This document shows positions 32,190 to 40,318 of a DNA stretch of 55,543 nucleotides, piece after piece. The notes under the pieces are model-generated. The model did no database searches. It was given only the letters and a program-made list of their open reading frames with translations, and was not told the origin of the DNA. The stretch lies in contig CAJUJK010000025.1 in the NCBI GenBank assembly GCA_910586705.1, positions 1 to 55,543 of the forward strand, given 5' to 3'. This DNA is from an uncultured Lachnospiraceae bacterium (GTDB lineage Bacteria; Bacillota; Clostridia; Lachnospirales; Lachnospiraceae). Every line of letters starts with the position of its first letter. Within the stretch, counting starts at the first letter, position 1. The position numbers and the translations under genes are program-made.

Positions 32190-32810
32190 ATGGCAAACGT
32201 ATCTGTTTATAATATGGAAGGTAAAGAAGTCGGCAAGATGGACTTAAACGATGCGGTGTTTGGTGTCGAGATCAATGAACATCTTGTGCACATGGCAGTC
32301 GTTCAGAATCTTGCCAATAAGCGTCAGGGCACGCAGAAGGCAAAGACCCGCTCGGAGGTTTCCGGCGGCGGCAGAAAGCCCTGGAGACAGAAGGGCACGG
32401 GTCATGCGAGACAGGGTTCGACCAGAGCGCCCCAGTGGAAAGGCGGCGGCGTTGTGTTTGCTCCCACGCCCAGAGATTATTCCTTCAAATTAAACAAGAA
32501 GGAGAAGAGAGCAGCGCTCAAGTCGGTACTGACAAGCAGAGTGCAGGACAACAAGCTGATCGTACTTGACGAGTTGAAGTTTGACGCGATCAAGACAAAA
32601 GAGTTCAAGAAAGTTATGGATAACTTAAAGGTTAGCAAAGCGATGGTAGTGATCGGCGGACAGGATGAGAACGTGATTCTTTCCGCAAGAAATCTTCCGA
32701 CAGTCAACACGGCGGTAGCTGAGAATATCAATGTGTATGACATCCTTAAGGGAGACACACTGGTGCTCACCAAGGATGCCGTAGCTAAGATCGAGGAGGT
32801 GTTTGCATAA
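32190..32810 (+). CDS. rplD: Ribosomal protein uL4
   Basis: This 206-residue L4 has the exit-tunnel loop with GGGRKPWRQKGTGHARQGS and the globular part (KKEKRAALKSVLTSR). In E. coli L4 represses its own operon through the S10 leader, which is relevant to the structured leader at 30846-31082. The start at 32190 follows GGAGG; the frame upstream to 32142 overlaps rplC and is rejected. Its TAA overlaps the ATG of rplW. Confidence 0.97.
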   Translation: MANVSVYNMEGKEVGKMDLNDAVFGVEINEHLVHMAVVQNLANKRQGTQKAKTRSEVSGGGRKPWRQKGTGHARQGSTRAPQWKGGGVVFAPTPRDYSFKLNKKEKRAALKSVLTSRVQDNKLIVLDELKFDAIKTKEFKKVMDNLKVSKAMVVIGGQDENVILSARNLPTVNTAVAENINVYDILKGDTLVLTKDAVAKIEEVFA

Positions 32811-33109
32811 TGGCAGCGATTCAGTATTATGATGTGATCCTCAAACCTGTGATTACCGAGAAGAGTATGGCAGGCATGGGAGATAAGAAGTACACCTTCT
32901 TAGTTCATCCGGAGGCAAACAAGACACAGATCAAAGAAGCTGTGGAGAAGATGTTCGAGGGCACGAAGGTTCAGAAGGTTAACACCATGAATCAGGTGGG
33001 CAAGACCAAGAGACGCGGCATGGTTTACGGCAAGACCGCCAAGACCAAGAAAGCGATCGTGCAGCTTACTGAGGACAGCAAGGATATCGAGATCTTTGCA
33101 GGACTATAA
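32810..33109 (+). CDS. rplW: Ribosomal protein uL23
   Basis: This 99-residue L23 lies at the polypeptide exit and docks trigger factor and SRP. It shows VILKPVITEKSMAGMGDKKY near the start and KTKRRGMVYGKTAKTKKA near the end. The start codon overlaps the rplD stop (TAATG), so translation is coupled. A 259-base gap filled with hairpins follows. Confidence 0.96.
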   Translation: MAAIQYYDVILKPVITEKSMAGMGDKKYTFLVHPEANKTQIKEAVEKMFEGTKVQKVNTMNQVGKTKRRGMVYGKTAKTKKAIVQLTEDSKDIEIFAGL

Positions 33110-33112
33110 CAG

Positions 33113-33335
33113 AACGAAGAGTTTATCTAAGACGTCTGAAAAACGCCGTCTAAGACAAACTAAAGTTTCGTTCACAAAGAGTTATTCTAAGGCGATAAAA
33201 TACATCGCCTAAGAACAACTACAGCTTTGTCTGAGAGAATCGCAAGCGATTCTCTGTAGGGCTGAATGCGAGAATCTTAAGAGGTTCTTTGCAAGATCCG
33301 AATAGGAGAATCTCAAACGATTCTTTCGGGTTGCG
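33113..33335 (+). repeat. Tandem intergenic hairpins between rplW and rplB
   Basis: The gap of 259 bases holds two copies of a three-part hairpin (33113-33172 and 33174-33230), each with outer stem, AGTT/AACT-type middle stem and CTAAG-containing core with the same A-A mismatch. A perfect 9-bp hairpin (GAGAATCGC / GCGATTCTC, 33235-33254) follows, then two weaker hairpins to about 33335. No T runs follow, so they are more likely RNA-processing, stability or pausing elements than terminators. The same design recurs at 38433 and 46095. Confidence 0.75.
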
Positions 33336-33368
33336 AAATAAATATTGAAATAAAGGAGATAAGAGATC

Positions 33369-34211
33369 ATGGCAATCAAGACATATAACCCATATACACC
33401 GTCGAGACGTAACATGACCGGCTCTGATTTCAGCGAGATCACGAAGAAGACTCCCGAGAAGGCGCTCTGCACTTCCTTAAAGAAAAATGCGGGCCGCAAC
33501 AATCAGGGTAAGATCACGGTGAGACACCATGGCGGCGGAAACAGAAGATTATACAGAAACATTGATTTTAAGAGAAATAAAGACGGCATCAGCGCAAAGG
33601 TGATTGGCATCGAGTACGATCCAAACAGAACGGCAAACATCGCGCTGATCTGCTACGAGGACGGTGAGAAGGCATACATCCTTGCACCGGATGGATTGAA
33701 GGACGGCATGAAGGTTATGAACGGACCCGAGGCAGAAATCAGAGTGGGCAACTGCTTACCTCTGTCCGAGATTCCGGTAGGTACACTGGTACACAACATT
33801 GAGTTATATCCCGGCAAGGGCGGTCAGCTTGTCCGTTCCGCAGGCAACAGCGCACAGCTGATGGCGAAGGAAGGCAAGTATGCGACCTTGAGACTCCCCT
33901 CCGGCGAGATGAGAATGGTCCCGATGGTGTGCAGAGCATCCATCGGCACGGTGGGCAACACAGACCACAACCTGATCAAGATCGGTAAGGCTGGCCGTAA
34001 GCGCCACATGGGCATCCGTCCTACCGTCCGCGGTTCCGTTATGAACCCGAATGATCACCCGCACGGCGGTGGTGAGGGTCGCGCTCCGATTGGACGCCCG
34101 GGTCCGTGTACTCCTTGGGGTAAACCGGCGCTCGGTCTTAAGACCCGTAAGAAGAAGAAAGCTTCTAATAAGCTGATTGTAAGAAGAAGAGACGGCAGAG
34201 CTATTAAGTAG
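33369..34211 (+). CDS. rplB: Ribosomal protein uL2
   Basis: This 280-residue L2, the main 23S-binding protein at the peptidyl transferase centre, contains GRNNQGKITVRHHGGGNRR near the N-terminus. The conserved C-terminal loop RGSVMNPNDHPHGGGEGR includes the His needed for activity. AAAGGAG precedes the ATG. Length is normal (about 275). Confidence 0.97.
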   Translation: MAIKTYNPYTPSRRNMTGSDFSEITKKTPEKALCTSLKKNAGRNNQGKITVRHHGGGNRRLYRNIDFKRNKDGISAKVIGIEYDPNRTANIALICYEDGEKAYILAPDGLKDGMKVMNGPEAEIRVGNCLPLSEIPVGTLVHNIELYPGKGGQLVRSAGNSAQLMAKEGKYATLRLPSGEMRMVPMVCRASIGTVGNTDHNLIKIGKAGRKRHMGIRPTVRGSVMNPNDHPHGGGEGRAPIGRPGPCTPWGKPALGLKTRKKKKASNKLIVRRRDGRAIK

Positions 34212-34231
34212 AGTAGGAGGATAGATAGATC

Positions 34232-34513
34232 ATGGCAAGATCATTGAAAAAAGGACCGTTTGCGGATGCGAGCTTACTGAAAAAAGTAGATGCTATGAAT
34301 GCGTCGGGACAGAAGCAGGTTATCAAGACCTGGTCCCGCCGGTCTACGATTTTCCCTTCTTTCGTGGGACACACCTTTGCGGTGCATGACGGAAGAAAGC
34401 ACGTGCCGGTATATGTTACAGAGGATATGGTTGGGCACAAGCTCGGCGAGTTCGTGGCGACCAGAACTTATAGAGGACATGATAAGGACGAGAGAAAGTC
34501 CAAAGTTCGCTAA
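34232..34513 (+). CDS. rpsS: Ribosomal protein uS19
   Basis: This 93-residue 30S head protein forms the S13-S19 intersubunit bridge. It has MARSLKKGPFADASLLKKV and the signature TWSRRSTIFPSFVGHTFAVH. AGGAGG lies upstream; 20 bases separate it from rplB. Confidence 0.97.
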   Translation: MARSLKKGPFADASLLKKVDAMNASGQKQVIKTWSRRSTIFPSFVGHTFAVHDGRKHVPVYVTEDMVGHKLGEFVATRTYRGHDKDERKSKVR

Positions 34514-34534
34514 TTTGAAAGGAGGCTTCAATCT

Positions 34535-34939
34535 ATGGCTAAAGGACATAGATCCCAGATAAAGAGAGAGAGAAACGCGAACAAGGATGTCAGACCTTCA
34601 GCGAAGCTGTCTTATGCGCGTGTGTCTGTACAGAAAGCTTGTTTCGTGTTAGATGCGATCAGGGGGAAGGATGTCGAGACAGCGCTCGGAATCCTCGCGT
34701 ACAATCCCAGATATGCGTCCAGCATCATCAAGAAGCTGCTGGAGTCGGCGATTGCAAATGCCGAGTACAAATACAGTCAGGACCCTACAAAGTATCCGAA
34801 TCCGGAAAATCTTTATATAGCAGAGTGCTATGCAAATAAAGGACCTACCATGAAGCGGATTCAGCCCAGAGCACAGGGCAGAGCTTACAGGATTGAGAAG
34901 AGAATGAGCCATATCACGATCGTTCTCGATGCAAGATAG
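34535..34939 (+). CDS. rplV: Ribosomal protein uL22
   Basis: This 134-residue L22 lines the exit tunnel, where its hairpin loop (RIQPRAQGRAYRIEKRMSH) is a site of macrolide-resistance changes. It has a charged N-terminal extension of about 18 residues (KGHRSQIKRERNANKD), so it is longer than the usual 110-115. GGAGG precedes the start. Confidence 0.96.
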   Translation: MAKGHRSQIKRERNANKDVRPSAKLSYARVSVQKACFVLDAIRGKDVETALGILAYNPRYASSIIKKLLESAIANAEYKYSQDPTKYPNPENLYIAECYANKGPTMKRIQPRAQGRAYRIEKRMSHITIVLDAR

Positions 34940-34963
34940 GATCAGATTAGGAAGGAGAACAAC

Positions 34964-35620
34964 ATGGGACAGAAAGTTAATCCGCACGGATTGAGAGTCG
35001 GTATCATCAAGGATTGGGATTCCAAGTGGTATGCTGACGGAGAGTTTGCTGACTTTTTAGTAGAAGATTACAATATCAGAGAATATTTAAAGAAGAAGTT
35101 ATACAGCGCAGGCATCTCTAAGATTGAGATCGAGAGAGCCTCCGACAGAGTGAAGGTTATCATCTACACCGCGAAACCCGGCGTTGTGATCGGTAAGGGC
35201 GGCGCAGAGATCGAGATAACCAAGAAAGAGCTTTCCAAGATGACGGGCAAGAAAGTTCTTGTGGACATCAAGGAGATCAAGAGACCTGACAAGGACGCGC
35301 AGCTTGTTGCGGAAAATATTGCGCAGCAGCTTGAGAACCGCGTATCTTTCAGACGTGCAATGAAGTCCTGCATGGGCCGTACCATGAAGGCGGGCGCGGA
35401 AGGTATCAAGGCAGCCGTTTCCGGTCGTCTTGGCGGAGCGGACATTGCCCGCACCGAGTTCTACAGCGAGGGCACCATTCCGCTGCAGACACTGAGAGCG
35501 GATATTGACTATGGTTTCGCTGAGGCGGATACCACTTACGGTAAGCTCGGCGTAAAGGTATGGATTTACAAAGGCGAGGTACTTCCGACTAAATCTAACA
35601 AGGAAGGGAGCGATAAATAA
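34964..35620 (+). CDS. rpsC: Ribosomal protein uS3
   Basis: This 218-residue protein at the mRNA entry of the 30S subunit begins MGQKVNPHGLRVGIIKDWDS. It has a KH domain with the VVIGKGGAEIE loop and the C-terminal S3 domain (GRLGGADIARTEFYSEG). Its stop overlaps the rplP start by one base. Confidence 0.97.
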   Translation: MGQKVNPHGLRVGIIKDWDSKWYADGEFADFLVEDYNIREYLKKKLYSAGISKIEIERASDRVKVIIYTAKPGVVIGKGGAEIEITKKELSKMTGKKVLVDIKEIKRPDKDAQLVAENIAQQLENRVSFRRAMKSCMGRTMKAGAEGIKAAVSGRLGGADIARTEFYSEGTIPLQTLRADIDYGFAEADTTYGKLGVKVWIYKGEVLPTKSNKEGSDK

Positions 35621-36057
35621 TGTTAATGCCAAAAAGAGTAAAACGTCGTAAACAGTTCCGTGGTTCCATGGCGGGTAAAGCGACCCGCGGCAACACAATT
35701 ACCTACGGTGAGTACGGTATCGTGGCTATGGAGCCCTGTTGGATCAAGTCCAATCAGATAGAGGCGGCACGTATCGCCATGACAAGACACATTAAGCGTG
35801 GCGGTAAAGTTTGGATCAAGATTTTCCCGGATAAACCCGTTACGGCAAAGCCGGCAGAGACACGTATGGGTTCTGGTAAGGGAACTTTGGAATACTGGGT
35901 AGCAGTTGTTAAGCCCGGCCGCGTGATGTTCGAGATCGCCGGAGTGGCTGAGGATGTGGCAAAAGAAGCGCTGCGTCTTGCAACCCATAAACTTCCTTGC
36001 AAATGTAAAATCGTTTCTAAAGCAGACTTGGAAGGCGGTGTGGCAAATGAAAACTAA
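35620..36057 (+). CDS. rplP: Ribosomal protein uL16
   Basis: This 145-residue L16 is needed for tRNA accommodation at the A site. It begins MLMPKRVKRRKQFRGSMAG and has RMGSGKGTLEYWVAVVKPG. The ATG at 35620 shares a base with the rpsC stop (TAATG), and the family usually starts MLMPKR, so this start is kept over 35626. It overlaps rpmC by 11 bases. Confidence 0.97.
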   Translation: MLMPKRVKRRKQFRGSMAGKATRGNTITYGEYGIVAMEPCWIKSNQIEAARIAMTRHIKRGGKVWIKIFPDKPVTAKPAETRMGSGKGTLEYWVAVVKPGRVMFEIAGVAEDVAKEALRLATHKLPCKCKIVSKADLEGGVANEN

Positions 36058-36253
36058 TAAATATTTGGAAGATTTAAATAAGAAATCAGATGCTGAATTA
36101 GCACAGGAGCTGGTAGACGCTAAGAAAGAGCTTTTCAACCTGAGATTCCAGAACGCGACAAACCAGCTGGATAATACGGCGCGGATCAAAGAAGTGAGAA
36201 GGAATATCGCCAGAATCCAGACTGTGATAACACAGAAGGCAAAGACTGTATAA
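36047..36253 (+). CDS. rpmC: Ribosomal protein uL29
   Basis: This 68-residue L29, two helices near the tunnel exit, has LAQELVDAKKELFNLRFQ and ARIKEVRRNIARIQTVI. The ATG at 36047 lies inside the end of rplP (11-base overlap); the longer frame from 35954 is only overlap with rplP. The purine-rich upstream sequence GGAAGGCGG serves as ribosome binding site. Confidence 0.96.
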   Translation: MKTNKYLEDLNKKSDAELAQELVDAKKELFNLRFQNATNQLDNTARIKEVRRNIARIQTVITQKAKTV

Positions 36254-36269
36254 AAAGGAGATGTCAATC

Positions 36270-36524
36270 GTGGAGAGAAATCTGAGAAAAACTCGTACCG
36301 GCAAGGTTACAAGCAATAAGATGGATAAGACCATTGTGGTAGCGATAGAAGATCACGTAAAGCACCCGCTTTACAAGAAGATCGTGAAGAAAACCTACAA
36401 GTTAAAGGCGCACGACGAGAACAACGAGTGCAGCATCGGCGATACCGTAAAGGTGATGGAGACCAGACCTCTGTCCAAGGACAAGAGATGGAGACTTGTA
36501 GAGATCGTTGAAAAGGTTAAGTAA
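36270..36524 (+). CDS. rpsQ: Ribosomal protein uS17
   Basis: This 84-residue early-assembly 30S protein with an OB fold has RKTRTGKVTSNKMDKTIVVA and TRPLSKDKRWRLVEIVEK. The GTG at 36270 is preferred because AAAGGAG is 9 bases upstream; the ATG at 36261 touches the ribosome binding site and would only add three residues. Confidence 0.95.
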   Translation: MERNLRKTRTGKVTSNKMDKTIVVAIEDHVKHPLYKKIVKKTYKLKAHDENNECSIGDTVKVMETRPLSKDKRWRLVEIVEKVK

Positions 36525-36548
36525 AATTTTCGGAAGGAGAAAGTTAGC

Positions 36549-36917
36549 ATGATTCAACAGGAAAGCAGATTGAAGGTTGCTGATAACACCGGTGCGAAAG
36601 AACTGCTGTGCATCAGGGTTATGGGCGGATCTACAAGAAGATATGCGCGTATAGGTGATACGATCGTCGCTACGGTCAAAGATGCAACACCAGGCGGCGT
36701 TGTAAAAAAAGGCGATGTCGTGAAGGCTGTCGTTGTGCGCACCGTAAAGGGCGCAAGACGTAAGGATGGATCTTACATCAGATTTGACGAAAATGCTGCT
36801 GTTATCATCAAAGATGATAAGACTCCCAGAGGAACCCGTATTTTTGGACCAGTAGCAAGAGAGCTTCGTGATAAACAGTTTATGAAAATTGTTTCACTGG
36901 CTCCGGAAGTATTATAG
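36549..36917 (+). CDS. rplN: Ribosomal protein uL14
   Basis: This 122-residue L14 forms an intersubunit bridge with 16S helix 14 and binds RsfS. It begins MIQQESRLKVADNTGAKELL and has DDKTPRGTRIFGPVARELR. GGAAGGAG lies upstream. Length is exactly that of the family. Confidence 0.97.
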   Translation: MIQQESRLKVADNTGAKELLCIRVMGGSTRRYARIGDTIVATVKDATPGGVVKKGDVVKAVVVRTVKGARRKDGSYIRFDENAAVIIKDDKTPRGTRIFGPVARELRDKQFMKIVSLAPEVL

Positions 36918-36928
36918 GAGGTGCCGGT

Positions 36929-37240
36929 ATGTCAACGTTTAAGATTAAGAAGGGTGATACCGTAAAGGTGATCGCCGGCAAGGATAAAGACAAAGAAGGC
37001 AAAGTCATTTCCGTGGACAGGAAGAAAAACAAGGTTCTTGTGGAAGGCGTCAACAAGATTACCAAGCATGAGAAGCCTTCCGTAACAAACCAGAACGGCG
37101 GTATCGTTCAGAAGGAAGCTCCCATCGACGCTTCCAACGTGATGTATGTGCACAAGGGCAAGGCGACCAGAATCGGTTTTAAGATCGAGAAGGATAAGAA
37201 AGTACGTTACGCCAAGTCCACAGGCGACATCATTGACTGA
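36929..37240 (+). CDS. rplX: Ribosomal protein uL24
   Basis: This 103-residue L24, an assembly initiator of the 50S subunit, has a KOW motif near the start (KKGDTVKVIAGKDKDKEGKV) and the typical PIDASNVMYVHKGKATRIGF segment. AGGAGG precedes the ATG, 11 bases after rplN. Confidence 0.97.
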   Translation: MSTFKIKKGDTVKVIAGKDKDKEGKVISVDRKKNKVLVEGVNKITKHEKPSVTNQNGGIVQKEAPIDASNVMYVHKGKATRIGFKIEKDKKVRYAKSTGDIID

Positions 37241-37270
37241 TTTTAATTCTTAGAAAGGAGATCCATAAGC

Positions 37271-37813
37271 GTGAGTAGCAGACTTAAAGATATGTATAAA
37301 AACGAGATCGTAGATGCTATGGTCAAAAAGTTTGGATATAAAAATGTCATGGAAGTTCCGAAGCTCGACAAGATCGTGATCAACATGGGCGTCGGTGAAG
37401 CGAAGGAGAACGCGAAGGTGCTGGAGTCAGCTGTGAGTGATATGGAGACCATTACCGGTCAGAAGGCGATTATCACAAAAGCAAAGCATTCCATCGCAAA
37501 CTTCAAGATCAGAGAGGGACAGTCGATCGGCTGTAAGACCACGCTCCGCGGCGACAAGATGTATGAGTTCTTAGACAGACTCGTGAATCTGGCGCTTCCC
37601 CGCGTGCGTGACTTCAGAGGTGTGAATGCAAATTCCTTCGATGGCAGAGGCAACTACGCGCTCGGTATCAAGGAGCAGATCATCTTCCCCGAGATCGAGT
37701 ACGATAAGGTTGATAAGGTGAGAGGTATGGATGTTATCTTCGTCACCACAGCCAAGACGGATGAGGAAGCCCGTGAGTTGTTGAGATTATTTAATATGCC
37801 ATTCGCCAAATAG
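37271..37813 (+). CDS. rplE: Ribosomal protein uL5
   Basis: This 180-residue L5 binds 5S rRNA and forms the central protuberance. It has NVMEVPKLDKIVINMGVGEA and the LPRVRDFRGVNANSFDGRGN loop. Translation starts at a GTG with AAAGGAG 10 or so bases upstream. Confidence 0.97.
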   Translation: MSSRLKDMYKNEIVDAMVKKFGYKNVMEVPKLDKIVINMGVGEAKENAKVLESAVSDMETITGQKAIITKAKHSIANFKIREGQSIGCKTTLRGDKMYEFLDRLVNLALPRVRDFRGVNANSFDGRGNYALGIKEQIIFPEIEYDKVDKVRGMDVIFVTTAKTDEEARELLRLFNMPFAK

Positions 37814-37827
37814 AAGGAGGTAATTTC

Positions 37828-38013
37828 ATGGCTAAGACAGCAATGAAGATCAAACAGCAGCGCAAACCGAAGTTCTCCGTGAGAGCGTACAACCGCTGCA
37901 AAATTTGTGGTCGTCCACATGCTTATTTGAGAAAATACGGAATCTGCAGAATCTGTTTCCGTGAGTTAGCATATAAGGGACAGATTCCCGGCGTTAAAAA
38001 AGCTAGTTGGTAA
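37828..38013 (+). CDS. rpsZ: Ribosomal protein uS14, zinc-binding type
   Basis: This 61-residue S14 is the short form with two CxxC pairs (CKICGRPHAYLRKYGICRIC) that hold a zinc ion, as usual for the spc-operon copy in Firmicutes. Some genomes also have a zinc-free paralogue elsewhere. AAGGAGG precedes the ATG. Confidence 0.97.
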   Translation: MAKTAMKIKQQRKPKFSVRAYNRCKICGRPHAYLRKYGICRICFRELAYKGQIPGVKKASW

Positions 38014-38028
38014 AAAGGAGGAAAAATC

Positions 38029-38430
38029 ATGACAATGAGTGATCCGATTGCAGATATGCTTACGAGAATCCGTAATGCGAATACTGCAAAGCATGATACA
38101 GTAGATGTGCCCTCATCCAAGATGAAGCTGGCTATCGCGCAGATTCTCTTAGAGGAAGGGTATATCAGAAAATTTGATGTGATCGAGAACGGCAGTTTCA
38201 AGACCATCCATATTACCTTAAAGTATGGAGAGGATAAGAACGATAAGATCATTTCCGGCATTAAGAGAATTTCCAAGCCCGGTCTTCGTGTGTATGCGGG
38301 TAAGGAAGAACTGCCCAGAGTGCTCGGCGGTCTTGGCGTGGCGATCATCTCCACGAATCAGGGCGTTGTGACCGATAAAAAGGCAAGAGAGCTTCAGGTA
38401 GGCGGCGAAGTACTCGCCTTTGTCTGGTAA
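38029..38430 (+). CDS. rpsH: Ribosomal protein uS8
   Basis: This 133-residue S8 organises the central 16S domain; in E. coli it also represses the spc operon. It begins MTMSDPIADMLTRIRNANTA and ends with STNQGVVTDKKARELQVGGE. AGGAGG is 7 bases before the ATG. The next gap carries a two-hairpin element. Confidence 0.97.
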   Translation: MTMSDPIADMLTRIRNANTAKHDTVDVPSSKMKLAIAQILLEEGYIRKFDVIENGSFKTIHITLKYGEDKNDKIISGIKRISKPGLRVYAGKEELPRVLGGLGVAIISTNQGVVTDKKARELQVGGEVLAFVW

Positions 38431-38432
38431 CA

Positions 38433-38513
38433 AAACCAAAAGATTTACTAAGGCGTCTGAAAAACGCCGCCTAAGAAAATCTATGTTTGGTTTGTGAGGC
38501 TGCAAGCAGCCTC
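38433..38513 (+). repeat. Two-hairpin intergenic element between rpsH and rplF
   Basis: Hairpin 1 (38433-38493) has outer stem AAACCAAA/TTTGGTTT, middle stem AGATTT/AAATCT and core CTAAGGCG/CGCCTAAG with an A-A mismatch. Its loop TCTGAAAAACGC is identical to that of the element at 33113. Hairpin 2 (38496-38513) is a perfect 8-bp stem GAGGCTGC/GCAGCCTC with loop AA. No T run follows. Confidence 0.75.
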
Positions 38514-38559
38514 GGTAGAGCGAAAAGAATTTTTAACAAATAAAACAGGAGGTACGGGC

Positions 38560-39102
38560 ATGTCACGTATAGGAAGAATGCCAATCGCGATCCCCGCGGG
38601 TGTGACTGTGGAGGTTGCAGAAAATAATAAAGTGACTGTAAAAGGTCCCAAGGGAACGCTTGAGAGAACGCTCCCGGCAGAGATGGAAATTAAGGTGGAA
38701 GGCGATCAGATTCTGGTTTCCAGACCGAACGACTTAAAGAAGATGAAATCCTTCCATGGTCTGACAAGAACACTGATTCACAACATGGTGGTCGGTGTGA
38801 CAGACGGATTTGAGAAGAAGCTGGAGGTAAACGGCGTAGGTTACAGAGCCGCTAAATCCGGCAAGAAGCTGACACTCAACTTAGGATACTCCCACCCCGT
38901 AGAGATGACAGACCCTGAAGGCATCGAGACCGTTGTGGAAGGACAGAATCTGATCATCGTCAAGGGCATTGATAAAGAAAAAGTAGGTCAGTTTGCGGCT
39001 GAAATCAGAGACCAGAGACGTCCTGAGCCTTATAAGGGCAAGGGCATCAAGTATGCTGATGAGACAATCAGACGTAAAGTTGGTAAGACCGGTAAGAAAT
39101 AA
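38560..39102 (+). CDS. rplF: Ribosomal protein uL6
   Basis: This 180-residue L6, at the base of the L7/L12 stalk near the factor-binding site, begins MSRIGRMPIAIPAGVTVEVA and contains the signature RRPEPYKGKGIKYADETIRR. AGGAGG is correctly placed before the ATG at 38560; the longer frame from 38494 runs through the hairpin element. Confidence 0.97.
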   Translation: MSRIGRMPIAIPAGVTVEVAENNKVTVKGPKGTLERTLPAEMEIKVEGDQILVSRPNDLKKMKSFHGLTRTLIHNMVVGVTDGFEKKLEVNGVGYRAAKSGKKLTLNLGYSHPVEMTDPEGIETVVEGQNLIIVKGIDKEKVGQFAAEIRDQRRPEPYKGKGIKYADETIRRKVGKTGKK

Positions 39103-39122
39103 CAGATAAGGAGAGTATGGAA

Positions 39123-39491
39123 ATGGTTAAGAAAGAATCGAGACAAAAAGTTCGCGTAAAGAAACATAACAGAATGCGTAACCGTTTCAGCGGCACCGCT
39201 GAGAGACCGCGTCTGGCTGTGTTCAGAAGCAATAATCATATGTATGCTCAAATTATTGACGATACGGTGGGAAATACTTTAGTTGCGGCATCTACACTTG
39301 AGAAGAGTGTGGGAAGCGAACTTAAGAAGACCAATGACGTTGAGGCGGCAGCATATGTAGGAACAGTGATCGCTAAGAGAGCGCTTGAGAAGGGTATCAA
39401 AGCCGTAGTCTTTGACAGGGGCGGCTTCATATATCAGGGCAAGATTGCAGCATTAGCGGACGCAGCCAGAGAAGCTGGCTTAGAATTCTAG
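39123..39491 (+). CDS. rplR: Ribosomal protein uL18
   Basis: This 122-residue L18 binds 5S rRNA with L5. It has RMRNRFSGTAERPRLAVFRS, YAQIIDD and the Gly-rich GGFIYQGKIAALADAAREAG end. The ATG at 39123 is preferred over 39117 since AAGGAG is then 9 instead of 3 bases away. Confidence 0.96.
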   Translation: MVKKESRQKVRVKKHNRMRNRFSGTAERPRLAVFRSNNHMYAQIIDDTVGNTLVAASTLEKSVGSELKKTNDVEAAAYVGTVIAKRALEKGIKAVVFDRGGFIYQGKIAALADAAREAGLEF

Positions 39492-39511
39492 GAAGGGAGA
39501 AAGAAGATCAC

Positions 39512-40021
39512 ATGAGACGTACAATCATTGACGTAAGTCAGTTAGAACTCACTGAGAAAGTTGTGACAATCAAGCGTGTAACCAAGGTTGTCAAGGGTGG
39601 TCGTAACATGCGCTTCACAGCGCTTGTGGTAGTCGGCGACGGTAACGGCCATGTTGGCGCAGGCCTCGGTAAAGCGACTGAAATCCCTGAAGCGATCCGC
39701 AAAGGTAAAGAAGATGCGATCAAGAATCTGGTTTGCGTTGCACTGGATGATAAGAACAGTATCACACATGATTTTGTCGGAAAATTCGGCTCTGCATCTG
39801 TTTTACTGAAGAGAGCTCCGGAAGGTACAGGTATCATCGCAGGAGGTCCTGCGCGTGTGGTGTGCGAGCTTGCAGGTATCAAGAATATCCGTACAAAGTC
39901 CTTGGGGTCCAACAACAAGCAGAACGTAGTGTTAGCTACGATTATGGGCTTGAGCCAGTTAAAGACTCCTGAGGAAGTGGCTAAAAATCGTGGAAAATCC
40001 GTAGAGGAGATCCGCGCATAA
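39512..40021 (+). CDS. rpsE: Ribosomal protein uS5
   Basis: This 169-residue S5, important for decoding fidelity, has the double-stranded-RNA-like domain (VTKVVKGGRNMRFTALVVVG) and the GRVxAG-type loop VLLKRAPEGTGIIAGGPARV. The ATG is preceded by GGGAGAAAG. A hairpin pair stands in the following 97-base gap. Confidence 0.97.
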   Translation: MRRTIIDVSQLELTEKVVTIKRVTKVVKGGRNMRFTALVVVGDGNGHVGAGLGKATEIPEAIRKGKEDAIKNLVCVALDDKNSITHDFVGKFGSASVLLKRAPEGTGIIAGGPARVVCELAGIKNIRTKSLGSNNKQNVVLATIMGLSQLKTPEEVAKNRGKSVEEIRA

Positions 40022-40023
40022 CC

Positions 40024-40080
40024 GTGCGAAACATAAAAGCGTGTTTCACACTGGAGAATGCCGAATAGAAGGCATTCTCC
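40024..40080 (+). repeat. Two-hairpin intergenic element between rpsE and rpmD
   Basis: Hairpin 1 (40024-40051) pairs GTG-GAAACA with TGTTTC-CAC around one C-A mismatch. Hairpin 2 is a perfect 10-bp stem GGAGAATGCC/GGCATTCTCC (40053-40080). It has the same two-hairpin plan as the other ribosomal gaps, with unrelated arm sequences. Confidence 0.65.
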
Positions 40081-40118
40081 GTATGGATTCAAAGTTTTAC
40101 TAATCAGGAGGTATTGAA

Positions 40119-40304
40119 ATGGCAGATAAAAAGTTAAAGATCACATTAGTCAGATCTGCAATCGGCCAGGTGCCCAAGGCTCGCGCTACAGTGGCGGCTA
40201 TGGGACTTCGCAAGCTCAATCAGACAGTGGAACTGCCTGACAATGCGGCGACCAGAGGTCAGATTCAGAGAGTAAGACATATGGTCAAAGTGGAAGAGGC
40301 ATAA
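40119..40304 (+). CDS. rpmD: Ribosomal protein uL30
   Basis: This 61-residue L30 has KITLVRSAIGQVPKARATV and LRKLNQTVELPDNAATRGQI, matching bacterial L30 throughout. CAGGAGG precedes the ATG. Confidence 0.97.
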   Translation: MADKKLKITLVRSAIGQVPKARATVAAMGLRKLNQTVELPDNAATRGQIQRVRHMVKVEEA

Positions 40305-40318
40305 AGGAGGTGTGATAG

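Noticed and set aside
33110..33368. CRISPR or direct-repeat array between rplW and rplB
   Set aside because: The repeated pieces are inverted hairpin arms with no uniform repeat or spacer length.
35954..36046. Extended N-terminus of L29
   Set aside because: These 31 codons only overlap rplP in another frame; known L29 starts at MKTNKYL-like sequence.
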